Source: Bradyrhizobium sp. (GTDB lineage Bacteria; Pseudomonadota; Alphaproteobacteria; Rhizobiales; Xanthobacteraceae). Taken from it: a stretch of DNA of 34,538 nt. Within the stretch, counting starts at the first letter, position 1; every line of letters begins with the position of its first letter. The position numbers and the translations under genes were made by a program. This document shows positions 10,956 to 19,013 of this stretch, piece after piece. Under the pieces are notes generated by a model. The model saw only the letters and a program-made list of their open reading frames with translations. It was not told the DNA's origin and made no database searches. The stretch is taken from the NCBI RefSeq assembly GCF_030654605.1, contig NZ_JAURXB010000208.1, positions 1 to 34,538 on the forward strand. The letters are read 5' to 3'.

Positions 10956-11123
10956 GAGCGCATTACATAGTCGCCGCATTCGCGGGCGTCAAAGCCGGAA
11001 GCTGCGGATTCACATGCACTTTGCGCATATTTGACAGGCGGGGCCGGGGTCTTAATCTGGAGTTCCCCGTCCAGGGCCGATTTGCCCGCTTTACCCCCGA
11101 AAACCCCCGATCCGGAGCCAAGC

Positions 11124-11825
11124 ATGGACAATCCGATGCCGATCCTGCTGGTTCCGGGGCTGGCGTGCTCGCCACGGATCTATGCGCCTGTTGTCCCGGC
11201 CTTGTGGCGATTCGGCCCGGTGACGGTGGCCAACCACATCCGCGACGACAATATGGGCGCGATCGCGCGCAAGATCCTGGCCGAGGCGCCGCCGCGTTTC
11301 GCGCTGGCCGGCCATTCCATGGGCGGCTACATCGCCTTCGAAATCATGCGGCAGGCGCCGGAGCGGGTGGCAAAACTGGCGCTGCTGAACACCCAGGCGC
11401 GCTCCGATACGCCGGAGGCCGGCGAGCGGCGACGCGGCCAGATCGTTCGCGCCAAAGCCGGCGAATACCGCACGATTCTGGATGAGCTGTTTGCCGGTTT
11501 CGTGCATCCGTCGCGGCGGGATGACGCTTCCTTGCGCCAGCTGGTGCATGACATGGGCGACGACGTCGGGCCCGAAGCCTTCGTCCGTCAGCAGATGGCG
11601 ATCATGACCCGGACGGACTCGCGGCCGACGCTGGCGTGGATCAAATGTCCGACGCTGGTGCTCTCGAGCGACGAGGACAAGACCGTTTCGAATTCGCTGT
11701 CGACCGAGATGGCGAATGGCATTGCCGGCGCCAAACTCGTCATCGTGCCGAATTGCGGCCACCTGACGCCGCCGGAACAGCCGCAGGCGACGGCCGAGGC
11801 GCTGGTCGAATGGCTGCGGATCTAG
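11124..11825 (+). CDS. Alpha/beta hydrolase
   Basis: The 233-aa protein starts MDNPMPILLVPGLACSPRIY at 11124 with GGAG about 8 nt upstream. The nucleophile elbow is LAGHSMGGYIAFEI (GHSMGG), the oxyanion-hole segment LVPGLACS, the acid is probably in VLSSDEDKTVS and the His in VPNCGHLTPPEQPQ. This is a complete Ser-His-Asp triad of the esterase/lipase type without a signal peptide, so the enzyme is probably cytoplasmic. Its length is near the minimum for the fold. The substrate is unknown. It is divergent from carA and followed, 69 nt later, by the GatB/YqeY gene, possibly in one transcript. Confidence 0.87.
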   Translation: MDNPMPILLVPGLACSPRIYAPVVPALWRFGPVTVANHIRDDNMGAIARKILAEAPPRFALAGHSMGGYIAFEIMRQAPERVAKLALLNTQARSDTPEAGERRRGQIVRAKAGEYRTILDELFAGFVHPSRRDDASLRQLVHDMGDDVGPEAFVRQQMAIMTRTDSRPTLAWIKCPTLVLSSDEDKTVSNSLSTEMANGIAGAKLVIVPNCGHLTPPEQPQATAEALVEWLRI

Positions 11826-11894
11826 TTGTTTCCAGGGGACGAACGGCCTAGATCAGGGGCTTCCAGCGACTTCAGCCCGCGAGAGGACATCACG

Positions 11895-12350
11895 ATGCTG
11901 CGCGACGACATCAACAACGCGGTCAAGGACGCGATGCGGGCCAAGGACGAGCGCAAGCTTTCCACGCTGCGCATGGTGAATTCGACCATCAAGAACGCCG
12001 ACATCGCCGCCCGCGGCGAAGGCAAGCCGCCGCTGTCGGATGCCGATCTTCTCGGCGTGTTCCAGAAGATGATCAAGCAGCGCCAGGAATCGGTCGAACT
12101 CTACGACAAGGGCGGCCGCGCCGAACTCGCCAACCAGGAGCGCGAGGAGATCGCGATCATATCAGCCTATCTTCCGAAGCAGATGTCGGACGACGACGTC
12201 AAGGCGGCGATCGCAGCCGCCATCGCCGAGACCGGCGCCGCGGGGATGAAGGACATGGGCAAGGTGATCGCGGTGCTCCGGGCAAAATACGCCGGGCAGA
12301 TGGATTTCGGAAAAGCCAGCGGGCTGGTGAAGGCGGCGCTGTCGGCGTAG
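11895..12350 (+). CDS. GatB/YqeY domain-containing protein
   Basis: The 151-aa protein starts MLRDDINNAVKDAMRAKDERK and matches the stand-alone YqeY family: LSTLRMVNSTIKNADIAARG, then a long helical stretch (QRQESVELYDKGGRAELANQ) and a C-terminal domain with TGAAGMKDMGKVIAVLRAKYAGQMDFGKAS, related to the tRNA-binding tail of GatB. Such proteins may bind tRNA or assist amidation, but the role is not settled. YqeY genes often lie near dnaG and rpoD; here these are 16 kb downstream, so the ancestral neighbourhood may have been opened by added genes. GAGAGG lies about 8 nt upstream of the ATG. Confidence 0.9.
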   Translation: MLRDDINNAVKDAMRAKDERKLSTLRMVNSTIKNADIAARGEGKPPLSDADLLGVFQKMIKQRQESVELYDKGGRAELANQEREEIAIISAYLPKQMSDDDVKAAIAAAIAETGAAGMKDMGKVIAVLRAKYAGQMDFGKASGLVKAALSA

Positions 12351-12410
12351 TGCACAATCGTTCGCGGGGACGACACCTATGATGTTGTGAAAGGTTCGAA
12401 AGCGCCGCTC

Positions 12411-14021
12411 ATGCTCACCGAAGCCGCCGACTACGACACCCTCTACCGCGATTTCCGCTGGGACATTCCTGATCGGCTCAACCTCGCCACCGTGTGCTGC
12501 GACCGCCATGCCGACGGCAGCGGGCGCCTCGCGCTGATCTATGTCGACGAGGAAGGTGCTGCGACGCGGACCTCGTTCGATGAGGTCGCCGGGTTCTCCC
12601 GCCGTTTTGCCAACGTGCTGAAGGCGGACGGCCTGGTTCGCGGCGACCGCGTCGCGGTGTTTCTGTCGCAGTCGCTGGAATTGCCGATCGTGCATCTGGC
12701 GGCGTTTCGATCCGGCCTGGTGTCGATCCCGCTGTTCGCGCTGTTCGGCGAGGACGCGCTGGAATTCCGGCTGTCGAATTCCGGCGCCAGGGCCATCGTC
12801 ACCGATGCGGCCGGCTACGAGAAGCTGGCAAAAATCCGCGGCCGCCTGCCGGACTTGAAAAACATCTATGTGATCGGCGATGCGGCGCCGGCCGGGACCA
12901 AGGCGTTCTGGCCCGAGCTGAAGGCGGCATCCGCTGACTTCACGACAATCGATACTTCGAAAGACGATCCCGCGCTGATCATCTACACGTCAGGCACCAC
13001 GGGAAATCCCAAGGGCGCGCTGCACGCGCACCGCGTGGTGCTCGGCCATCTGCCCAATGTCGAGATGTGCCACGATTTTCTGCCCAAGCCCGGCGACCTG
13101 ATGTGGACGCCGGCCGACTGGGCCTGGATCGGCGGGCTGATCAATGCGCTGTTTGCGGCCTGGTACCATGCCGTGCCGATCGTCGGCCATCGCGCGCGCA
13201 AATTCGAGCCGCAGGCGGCGATGACTGTCATGGCCGATTACGGCATCCGCAACGTGTTCCTGCCGCCGACTGCGCTGAAGCTGATGCGGCAGGCCGGTGT
13301 CAGGCATGACGGCGTCAGGCTGCGCAGCATCTTTACCGGCGGCGAGTCGCTGGGTGGCGAGCTCCTGGAATGGGTTCGCGCCACCTTCGGCATCGACGCC
13401 CACGAAGTGTTTGGCCAGACCGAATGCAATCTGGTGATCGGCAGCAATTCAAAACTGTTTCCGATCCGGCCGGGCTCGATGGGCAAGGCGACGCCCGGCT
13501 TCGACGTTCGCATCGTCGACGACAAGGGCACGGAACTGCCGCGGGGGACCCGCGGCATCATCGGTGTGCGCCAGCCCAATCCCTGCACCATGCTGGAATA
13601 CTGGCGCAACCCGGAAGGCACGGCGAAGAAGTATGCCGGCGAGTTCCTGCTGACCGGCGATCTCGGCATCCAGGATGAGGACGGCTATTTCTGGTATGTG
13701 AGCCGCGAGGACGACGTCATCACCACCGCCGGCTATCGCGTCGGGCCGTCGGAGATCGAGCACACGCTGATGAAGCATCCGGCGGTGGCGATGTCGGCGG
13801 TGGTCGGTATTCCCGATCCGATCCGCACCGAGTCGATCAAGGCCTGGATCGTGCTGCGACCGGGCTTCACGCCCGGCGATGCGCTGGCGCGCGAGATTCA
13901 GGACTTTGTCAAAGTGCAGCTCGCCGCGCATGAATATCCGCGCTTCGTGCAATTCACCGACACCCTGCCGATGACCGCGACCGGCAAGGTGCTGCGGCGC
14001 GAGTTGCGGGTGCTGGGTTAG
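12411..14021 (+). CDS. AMP-binding acyl-CoA synthetase
   Basis: The protein is 536 aa from ATG 12411 (MLTEAADYDTLYRDFRWDIP); a GTG at 12387 is an alternative, as neither start has a good ribosome site. The adenylate-forming signature IYTSGTTGNPKG is at residues about 191-202. FGQTE, YVSREDDVITTAGYRVGPSE and the C-terminal catalytic Lys in ATGKVLRREL are all present. The enzyme couples a carboxylic acid to CoA through an acyl-adenylate. The close spacing of motifs resembles medium-chain acyl-CoA synthetases (ACSM type) rather than acetyl-CoA synthetase, but chain length cannot be read from sequence. It is followed by a palindromic repeat. Confidence 0.9.
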   Translation: MLTEAADYDTLYRDFRWDIPDRLNLATVCCDRHADGSGRLALIYVDEEGAATRTSFDEVAGFSRRFANVLKADGLVRGDRVAVFLSQSLELPIVHLAAFRSGLVSIPLFALFGEDALEFRLSNSGARAIVTDAAGYEKLAKIRGRLPDLKNIYVIGDAAPAGTKAFWPELKAASADFTTIDTSKDDPALIIYTSGTTGNPKGALHAHRVVLGHLPNVEMCHDFLPKPGDLMWTPADWAWIGGLINALFAAWYHAVPIVGHRARKFEPQAAMTVMADYGIRNVFLPPTALKLMRQAGVRHDGVRLRSIFTGGESLGGELLEWVRATFGIDAHEVFGQTECNLVIGSNSKLFPIRPGSMGKATPGFDVRIVDDKGTELPRGTRGIIGVRQPNPCTMLEYWRNPEGTAKKYAGEFLLTGDLGIQDEDGYFWYVSREDDVITTAGYRVGPSEIEHTLMKHPAVAMSAVVGIPDPIRTESIKAWIVLRPGFTPGDALAREIQDFVKVQLAAHEYPRFVQFTDTLPMTATGKVLRRELRVLG

Positions 14022-14036
14022 TGCGAGTTGCACGGT

Positions 14037-14155
14037 GTCGTCCCTGCGAACGCAGGGACCCATACGCCGCGGCTTCACGGTGAGAGGGCCATGTTAGACA
14101 CCTTCTTTTCCAACTGACGCCGGTGACTATGGGTCCCTGCGTTCGCAGGGACGAC
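14037..14155. repeat. Long inverted repeat with 28-bp perfect arms
   Basis: Arms 14037-14064 and 14128-14155 are exact reverse complements. Each arm contains its own smaller palindrome (GTCCCTGCG-AA-CGCAGGGAC), so a cruciform or multi-hairpin RNA is possible. The 63-nt centre shows no coding sign. I recall this as a dispersed repeat in Bradyrhizobium genomes; only this copy is in the window. Confidence 0.88.
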
Positions 14156-14186
14156 AAAGAGAGAGTTGTTGCGCGGGCCGCCCGAT

Positions 14187-14200
14187 TTGACCCAGATCAA
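14187..14200 (+). promoter_or_regulatory. FixK/FNR-type box
   Basis: TTGA-CCCAGA-TCAA matches the TTGA-N6-TCAA consensus of FNR/FixK proteins exactly. Its centre is about 57 nt upstream of the DUF2189 start codon, which would place a -41.5 dependent transcription start near 14235. This predicts induction by low oxygen; the regulator itself is not in the window. Confidence 0.7.
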
Positions 14201-14250
14201 TACGCGGCAAGCCGTCACCTGCACCAATTCCCGAAACATTGGGGGAAGGA

Positions 14251-15036
14251 ATGGCCATGGCATCGGTTTCCGGCAAGGTCGATCCCGTCGTACGGCGTAT
14301 CACCGCCACCGACATCGCCGAGGCGCTTGGCCGGGGCCTGCGCGATTTCCAGGCCATGCCGCTCTATGGCCTCGCGTTCGGCGCGATTTATGCCGCGGGT
14401 GGCATCCTCATTCTGCTCAGCCTGACGGCGTTCGGCATAGTCTATCTGGCCTATCCGCTCGCCGCCGGCTTCGCGCTGATCGGGCCGTTCGTGGCGATCG
14501 GCCTGTATGAAGTCAGCCGCCGGCGCGAGGCCGGTGAGCCGGTCACGATCTCCGGCATCTGGGCCATGGTGAGGTCGCGCAGCGAACTCGGCTGGATGGC
14601 GTTCGTCACCTTGTTCATCTTCCTGATCTGGATGTTCCAGGTGCGTCTGCTGATCGCACTGCTGCTCGGACTCAATGCCTCGCTCGCGACCCTGCCGCAA
14701 TTCATCACGGTGGTGCTCACCACCACCGAGGGGCTGATGTTTCTCGCCATCGGCAATGCGGTCGGAGCGGCGCTGTCGCTGATACTGTTCTCGCTGACGG
14801 TGGTGTCGTTCCCGTTGCTGCTCGATCGCGACGTCGATTTCGTCACGGCGATGGTCACCAGCGTGCGCGCGGTGGTTACGAGCCCGCTGCCGATGATCGG
14901 ATGGGCCGCCGTCATCGTCGTCCTGCTGATCGTCTCCGCGCTGCCGTACTTTCTCGGCCTGCTGGTGACGTTGCCGGTGCTTGGTCACGCCACATGGCAT
15001 CTCTACCGGCGGATCGTCGAGCCGGTGCGCGGTTAG
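14251..15036 (+). CDS. DUF2189 integral membrane protein, probably oxygen-regulated
   Basis: The 261-aa protein starts MAMASVSGKVDPVVRRITAT; ATG 14251 and ATG 14257 are both possible, and AAGGA spaced 6 nt favours 14257. It has about six hydrophobic segments, for example AIYAAGGILILLSLTAF, AAGFALIGPFVAIGL, FVTLFIFLIWMF, LSLILFSLTVVSF and IVVLLIVSALPYF. The pattern DIAEALGRGLRDFQAMPLYG at the N terminus is characteristic of DUF2189. The function is unknown; I recall relatives near microaerobic respiration genes. A FixK-type box lies upstream. It is convergent with the sensor kinase gene, with 23 nt between stop codons. Confidence 0.85.
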   Translation: MAMASVSGKVDPVVRRITATDIAEALGRGLRDFQAMPLYGLAFGAIYAAGGILILLSLTAFGIVYLAYPLAAGFALIGPFVAIGLYEVSRRREAGEPVTISGIWAMVRSRSELGWMAFVTLFIFLIWMFQVRLLIALLLGLNASLATLPQFITVVLTTTEGLMFLAIGNAVGAALSLILFSLTVVSFPLLLDRDVDFVTAMVTSVRAVVTSPLPMIGWAAVIVVLLIVSALPYFLGLLVTLPVLGHATWHLYRRIVEPVRG

Positions 15037-15059
15037 GACAGCAGCCCCCGCGCCGCCGC

Positions 15060-17294
15060 TCAGCCCGCCTTCAACACCGAACGCAGCATCAATGCCAGAT
15101 CGTGCCGCCGGAACGGCTTGTTCAGGATCCGCGCGTTGGGCCGATCAGCCGATTTGACCGGATGCTCGCTGTAGCCGGAGGTGAAGAGAACCTTGAGTCC
15201 GGGGCGCAGGCGCGACGCTTCGTCGGCGAGCTTCGGCCCGAACAGGCCGCCGGGCATCACGACATCGGTGAACAGCAGGTCGATTTGCCCCGGCCGGCGC
15301 AACACCTCGAGCGCTGCCGGCCCATTGGGCGTCACGATGACGCGATAGCCAAGCGCCTTCAACTCGTTCTCCACATACGCGCGCACCATGTCGTCATCCT
15401 CGACAAGGAGAATGGTTTCGCTGCCCGCCGGCGTGGTGATCGGGTTGATGGGTCTCGAGCCGGTTGCATCAGGCGCGCCAACCCGGGGAAAGAACAGCGT
15501 GATGGCCGTGCCGTGCCGCGGCCTGGAATCGATCTTCATCGACCCGCCGGATTGCTGTGCAAAGCCGTACACCATGCTCAGGCCGAGGCCGGTGCCTTTG
15601 CCGACCTCCTTGGTGGTGAAGAACGGCTCGAAGGCGCGGGCGGCCACTTCCGGAGTCATGCCGCAGCCGGTGTCCGTCACGGCAACCATGACATAGTCGC
15701 CGGGCCGGGCGTCGCTGTTCTGCTCCGCATAGGCCTTGTCGAGCGACGCATTGCGGACCTCGACCGTCAGCTTGCCGCCGTCGGGCATGGCGTCGCGGGC
15801 GTTGAGTGCCAGATTGAGCAGCGCCGACGTCAATTGCCCGGGATCGACGCTGGCCAGCCACAGCTCCTGGTCGAGCAGGAATTCGCACTCGATATGTTCG
15901 CCCAGGGTTCGCCGCAGCAATTGTTCCATGCTGAGAACCCGTCGGCCGATGTCGATGTCCTTCGGCATCAACGGCTGCTTGCGCGAGAATGCCAGCAGGC
16001 TCCTGGTCAGCTCCGCACCACGCTCGGCGGCCGTTACGATGCCTTCGGCGAATGAGCGCAATTCGGCATGCGCCGCCAGCTTTTCGGCGATGTGTTCCGC
16101 ATTGCCCAGGATCACGGTCAACAGATTGTTGAAATCGTGAGCCACGCCACCGGTGAGCTGGCCCATCGCCTCCATTTTCTGGGACTGGCGGAGTCTTTGA
16201 TTGAGATCGTCGATCGCGGCACGCTGGCGCTCGAGCGATTCGGCGGTGCCGTTGAGCAGCACCATCAATCCGCCGAGCTCGCCGCGCGGATGGGGCGGCG
16301 CGATCCGCGCGCCCAGATCGCCGAGTCCGAGTTTCGTCGCCATCGTGGCGAGCCGTCCGACCTGACGACCGATGCCTACGGTTGCCAGGATCCATACGCC
16401 CGCGAGCAGCAGCAGCACGGCCACCGCCAGAATCGCCATATCCTCGTAGAGACGGCGGTTGGCGGCCTCGACCAGGCTGTCCTTGGGCAGTCCGACCATG
16501 ATGTGAAGTCCGGCATTCCGGCTCGAAGGCGAACGGGCGAGGGCCCAGGTGTAAGTCTGGCCATTTGCATCGGCCGCCTCGCGGAACAGCCCGTCGGCCG
16601 GTGCGGTCGCAAACCGGAACAAGTCGGAGTTCGCGATCGAGGCGCCCGTGGACTCGGTCCGATGCTTTCCCGGGTAGGTGACAAGGACCGTACCCTTCTT
16701 GTCGACGAGCAGAATTTCTCCGGCGCCGGCGCCTTCGTTGGCCAGGCGTTTGTAATGTTGCTCCGCGAATTTCTGCAGATTGAACGACGCGAGCAGAACG
16801 AATTTCAGCTCCGCGGTTTCCGAGCGCACGGGGTAGGCGATCTGCAACACCGATGTCCCCGTCAGCCGGCCGAACACCGGCTGCAGCGTCACGATCCCTT
16901 TCGCGACCATGGCCTGCTTGAAATAGTCGCGATCCCGCAGGTCGAGGGTCCGGTTGCTCCGCAGCGAGTCGCAGAACAGGCTGCCGTCCGGATTGATGGT
17001 CAGTATCCCGGTAAACTGCGGATATTCCTCCAGCACGGCGGAAAGGAAAGCCGAACAGGCCGCCTTGTCGCTGGTGTCGAGGTCGCGGGCGTGCGCCAGG
17101 CCGTAATGCAGCTGGGCCGTGCCCTGGATCTTCTCGTCAAGGTCGCTCGAAATGGCATTGGCCGTTGCCGACAGACTGACCAGCGCGGTGTTGATTTCGC
17201 TGGTGCGGTTCTGGACAAAGCGCAGTCCGACGAGGACAGCCGGCACCAGCATGGCCACGATCACCAATATCAGCAGCCGGGTGCGCAGGCTCAT
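15060..17294 (-). CDS. Hybrid sensor histidine kinase with extracytoplasmic sensor and receiver domain
   Basis: The 744-aa protein has a transmembrane helix at residues about 7-24, a periplasmic double-Cache-like sensor (about 30-275, with RDYFKQAM and PVFGRLTGTSVLQIAYPV), a second helix at about 286-306 and a HAMP-like linker. The dimerisation domain carries the phosphoacceptor His386 in GGVAHDFNNLLTVILGNAEH. The ATPase has the N box NLALNARDAMP, G1 DTGCGM and G2 GKGTGLGLSM. The receiver (about 626-744) has Asp677 in LLFTDVVMPGG, the acidic pair VEDDD and Lys in LNKPFRRHDL. It therefore autophosphorylates and can pass phosphate within itself. No separate output regulator is adjacent. A Cache sensor often binds small organic molecules; the ligand is unknown. 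Confidence 0.94.
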   Translation of the reverse strand: MSLRTRLLILVIVAMLVPAVLVGLRFVQNRTSEINTALVSLSATANAISSDLDEKIQGTAQLHYGLAHARDLDTSDKAACSAFLSAVLEEYPQFTGILTINPDGSLFCDSLRSNRTLDLRDRDYFKQAMVAKGIVTLQPVFGRLTGTSVLQIAYPVRSETAELKFVLLASFNLQKFAEQHYKRLANEGAGAGEILLVDKKGTVLVTYPGKHRTESTGASIANSDLFRFATAPADGLFREAADANGQTYTWALARSPSSRNAGLHIMVGLPKDSLVEAANRRLYEDMAILAVAVLLLLAGVWILATVGIGRQVGRLATMATKLGLGDLGARIAPPHPRGELGGLMVLLNGTAESLERQRAAIDDLNQRLRQSQKMEAMGQLTGGVAHDFNNLLTVILGNAEHIAEKLAAHAELRSFAEGIVTAAERGAELTRSLLAFSRKQPLMPKDIDIGRRVLSMEQLLRRTLGEHIECEFLLDQELWLASVDPGQLTSALLNLALNARDAMPDGGKLTVEVRNASLDKAYAEQNSDARPGDYVMVAVTDTGCGMTPEVAARAFEPFFTTKEVGKGTGLGLSMVYGFAQQSGGSMKIDSRPRHGTAITLFFPRVGAPDATGSRPINPITTPAGSETILLVEDDDMVRAYVENELKALGYRVIVTPNGPAALEVLRRPGQIDLLFTDVVMPGGLFGPKLADEASRLRPGLKVLFTSGYSEHPVKSADRPNARILNKPFRRHDLALMLRSVLKAG

Positions 17295-17496
17295 CGGTCC
17301 GTCATTTCCGTGCTTAAATCAGGCAGTTCGTGCGATCGCATAATGTGCGGCACGGGTATTGCTCAGTCCATGGGAGTCGATCGAGAAATGCTTGGGACAG
17401 AACACGGTAGCACGATCCCAATCGGATGTGCCGGGAATACTCAGGAAGTCTACAGAGTTTATCGGCCGCAGGCGAGGGCGAGGGATTGGCGACGGA

Positions 17497-18036
17497 CTAC
17501 GGCGCCCCGATCCCCAACTCCTTCAGCGCCGCCAGCATCCGCTGCGGCGGCTTCATCGGGATGGTCATTGCGCTGCCGTTTTCCAGCAGGCTCTTCAGGC
17601 TGGAGAGGATCGCCGGCCAGCCCTGGCGCCCGCCGGAAAGGATGTCGTCGCCGATCGGCCGGTCATGCGATTGCAGCATCGTCAGCCTCACGGTGTCGCC
17701 GGCCGGTTCGATCTCGTAGGTGACGAGTGTCGGCCCAAGTTTTTCCACCAGCGCCGGCCAGTTCACGTTCCAGGTGACGGTGAGTCTGTTCGGGGGTTCG
17801 CAGACGATCACCTCGCCGCCGATATGCACGGAGCCGTCGGGCGCGCGGGCAATGAACGACCCGCCGACCTTCAACTCGGCCTCGATCGCGAAACCGGAAA
17901 AATATTGCCGTGAAAACTCCGCCGACGTCAGCGCCTGCCACACCTGCTCCGGCGTGGAAGCGATGTAGATCGTGTAGACGATCGCGGGCTTGAAATGATC
18001 GATGTTCATGGTCGGTGAACCGTCCAGCTTACTCAT
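17497..18036 (-). CDS. AHSA1/SRPBCC-domain protein
   Basis: The protein is 179 aa from the ATG at 18036 (MSKLDGSPTMNIDHFKPAIV); MNIDHF is an alternative start. The START/SRPBCC-fold signature is YTIYIASTPEQVWQALTSAEFSRQYF, followed by VGGSFIARAPDGSVHIGGEV, TVTWNVNWP and TLVTYEIEPAGDTVRLTM. This fold makes a hydrophobic ligand pocket; the substrate is unknown. The start overlaps the end of the ArsR gene by 8 nt (ATGAGTAA), so the two are translationally coupled. This ArsR-AHSA1 pairing is common in bacteria. The C-terminal extension (about residues 135-179) ends MKPPQRMLAALKELGIGAP. Confidence 0.92.
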   Translation of the reverse strand: MSKLDGSPTMNIDHFKPAIVYTIYIASTPEQVWQALTSAEFSRQYFSGFAIEAELKVGGSFIARAPDGSVHIGGEVIVCEPPNRLTVTWNVNWPALVEKLGPTLVTYEIEPAGDTVRLTMLQSHDRPIGDDILSGGRQGWPAILSSLKSLLENGSAMTIPMKPPQRMLAALKELGIGAP

Positions 18037-18343
18037 CACGCTGCTCCAGTTGCCGCTTCAACTCGCTGAGCGCGCCGAGCTTGCCGCGCTCGAATTTCTT
18101 GATCCACCGTTCGCCGATCTGATGTATCGGCACCGGATTGAGATAGTGCAGCTTCTCGCGGCCATGCCTGATCGTGCTGACGAGGTTGGCCGCTTCGAGA
18201 ATGCCGAGGTGTTTCGTCACGGCCTGCCGCGTAATGGCGAGGCCGTCGCAGAGTTCGCCCAGCGTCTGCCCGTTGCTGGCGTGAAGCCGGTCCAGCAGCG
18301 ACCGCCGCGAAGGGTCGGCCAGCGCCTTGAAGACCGCATCCAT
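18029..18343 (-). CDS. ArsR-family winged-helix repressor
   Basis: The 104-aa protein starts MDAVFKALADPSRRSLLDRL, the typical ArsR/SmtB opening. The recognition helix region is CDGLAITRQAVTKHLGILEA, followed by the wing NLVSTIRHGREKLHYLN. The metal-binding CxC motif of ArsR proper is absent, so this belongs to the metal-independent group that pairs with AHSA1 proteins. A perfect 16-bp palindrome centred about 23 nt upstream of the start is the likely autorepression site. The gene overlaps the downstream AHSA1 gene by 8 nt. Confidence 0.93.
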   Translation of the reverse strand: MDAVFKALADPSRRSLLDRLHASNGQTLGELCDGLAITRQAVTKHLGILEAANLVSTIRHGREKLHYLNPVPIHQIGERWIKKFERGKLGALSELKRQLEQRDE

Positions 18344-18357
18344 GGCGGAGATAATAG

Positions 18358-18373
18358 GCAACCAATTGGTTGC
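18358..18373. promoter_or_regulatory. Palindromic ArsR operator candidate
   Basis: GCAACCAATTGGTTGC is a perfect 16-bp palindrome beginning 15 nt upstream of the ArsR start. Its position in the presumed promoter and its symmetry fit a dimeric winged-helix repressor. Similar CAACCAATTGGTTG sequences lie upstream of ArsR-AHSA1 pairs, as I recall. Confidence 0.7.
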
Positions 18374-18490
18374 GTGTCAAGAAACTGTTGCTCTCTCCCG
18401 CCGGAAGGCACGAATTGCAGGAGAAGCGGCGGTCTGGAATAGTGCATGTACTGATTGCCATTTTTGGCCGGCTATCAGACAGGGGGCCAT

Positions 18491-18880
18491 ATGAAGGCGA
18501 TTATGATCGGCGCACTGTTCTGCTGCCTCGCTGCGCCCACCTATGCCAAGGATTTTGTAAAGTCCGCTCGCTCAGGCGTACCCACCCGTATGCATACGTA
18601 CAAGGCCTGGAAAACGGACTGCTCTGCAGACATGGGTGTGGTTCAAGTCGTGAACAAACCCCGCAACGGGACTCTGACGCCCAGTCAGGAGAATACTACC
18701 ATTGGCACCAGCCGATACGACTCCACCAGGACCGCTCACTGCAGGGGAACGCCGATTACGGGATTTCGTGTTGATTACACCTCATCTCCGGGCTTCCGCG
18801 GAACCGATCATTTCCAGATATACGTTACCTTCGGAAAGCGTAGAAGGGACTACGACAACTACACAGTGAACGTTCGCTAG
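18491..18880 (+). CDS. Small secreted protein, function unknown
   Basis: The 129-aa protein starts MKAIMIGALFCCLAAPTYAK at 18491 with AGGGGG 4 nt upstream. It has a signal peptide with probable cleavage after TYA. The mature part carries two Cys (KTDCSAD and AHCRGT), which could form a disulphide in the periplasm. The segment DYTSSPGFRGTDHFQIYVTF resembles the repeat strand of bacterial Ig/cadherin-like domains (PGFxGTDxFxY). It stands alone. I do not recognise a named family. Base composition is slightly lower in GC than the neighbours. Confidence 0.75.
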   Translation: MKAIMIGALFCCLAAPTYAKDFVKSARSGVPTRMHTYKAWKTDCSADMGVVQVVNKPRNGTLTPSQENTTIGTSRYDSTRTAHCRGTPITGFRVDYTSSPGFRGTDHFQIYVTFGKRRRDYDNYTVNVR

Positions 18881-18936
18881 CTTCCAGGGGACCATACGGC
18901 ACAGGTTCAGAGGAGCGCCACCAGGCGGGCAGGAGA

Positions 18937-18956
18937 AAGAAGGCGCGCGCCTTCTT
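18937..18956. repeat. 20-bp perfect palindrome
   Basis: AAGAAGGCGC-GCGCCTTCTT is a perfect palindrome 57 nt after the small secreted protein gene. It lacks a loop and a T-run, so it may be a bidirectional hairpin, an operator, or a dispersed repeat. Only one copy is seen. Confidence 0.5.
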
Positions 18957-19013
18957 CCTTGCCCGATGATATGCATGATCGATCCGCCGATCCACTGCCT
19001 CGCGAGTTCTGCC

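Noticed and set aside
16068..17723. 551-codon frame opposite the sensor kinase
   Set aside because: It overlaps a well-supported hybrid kinase on the other strand and has no known domains.
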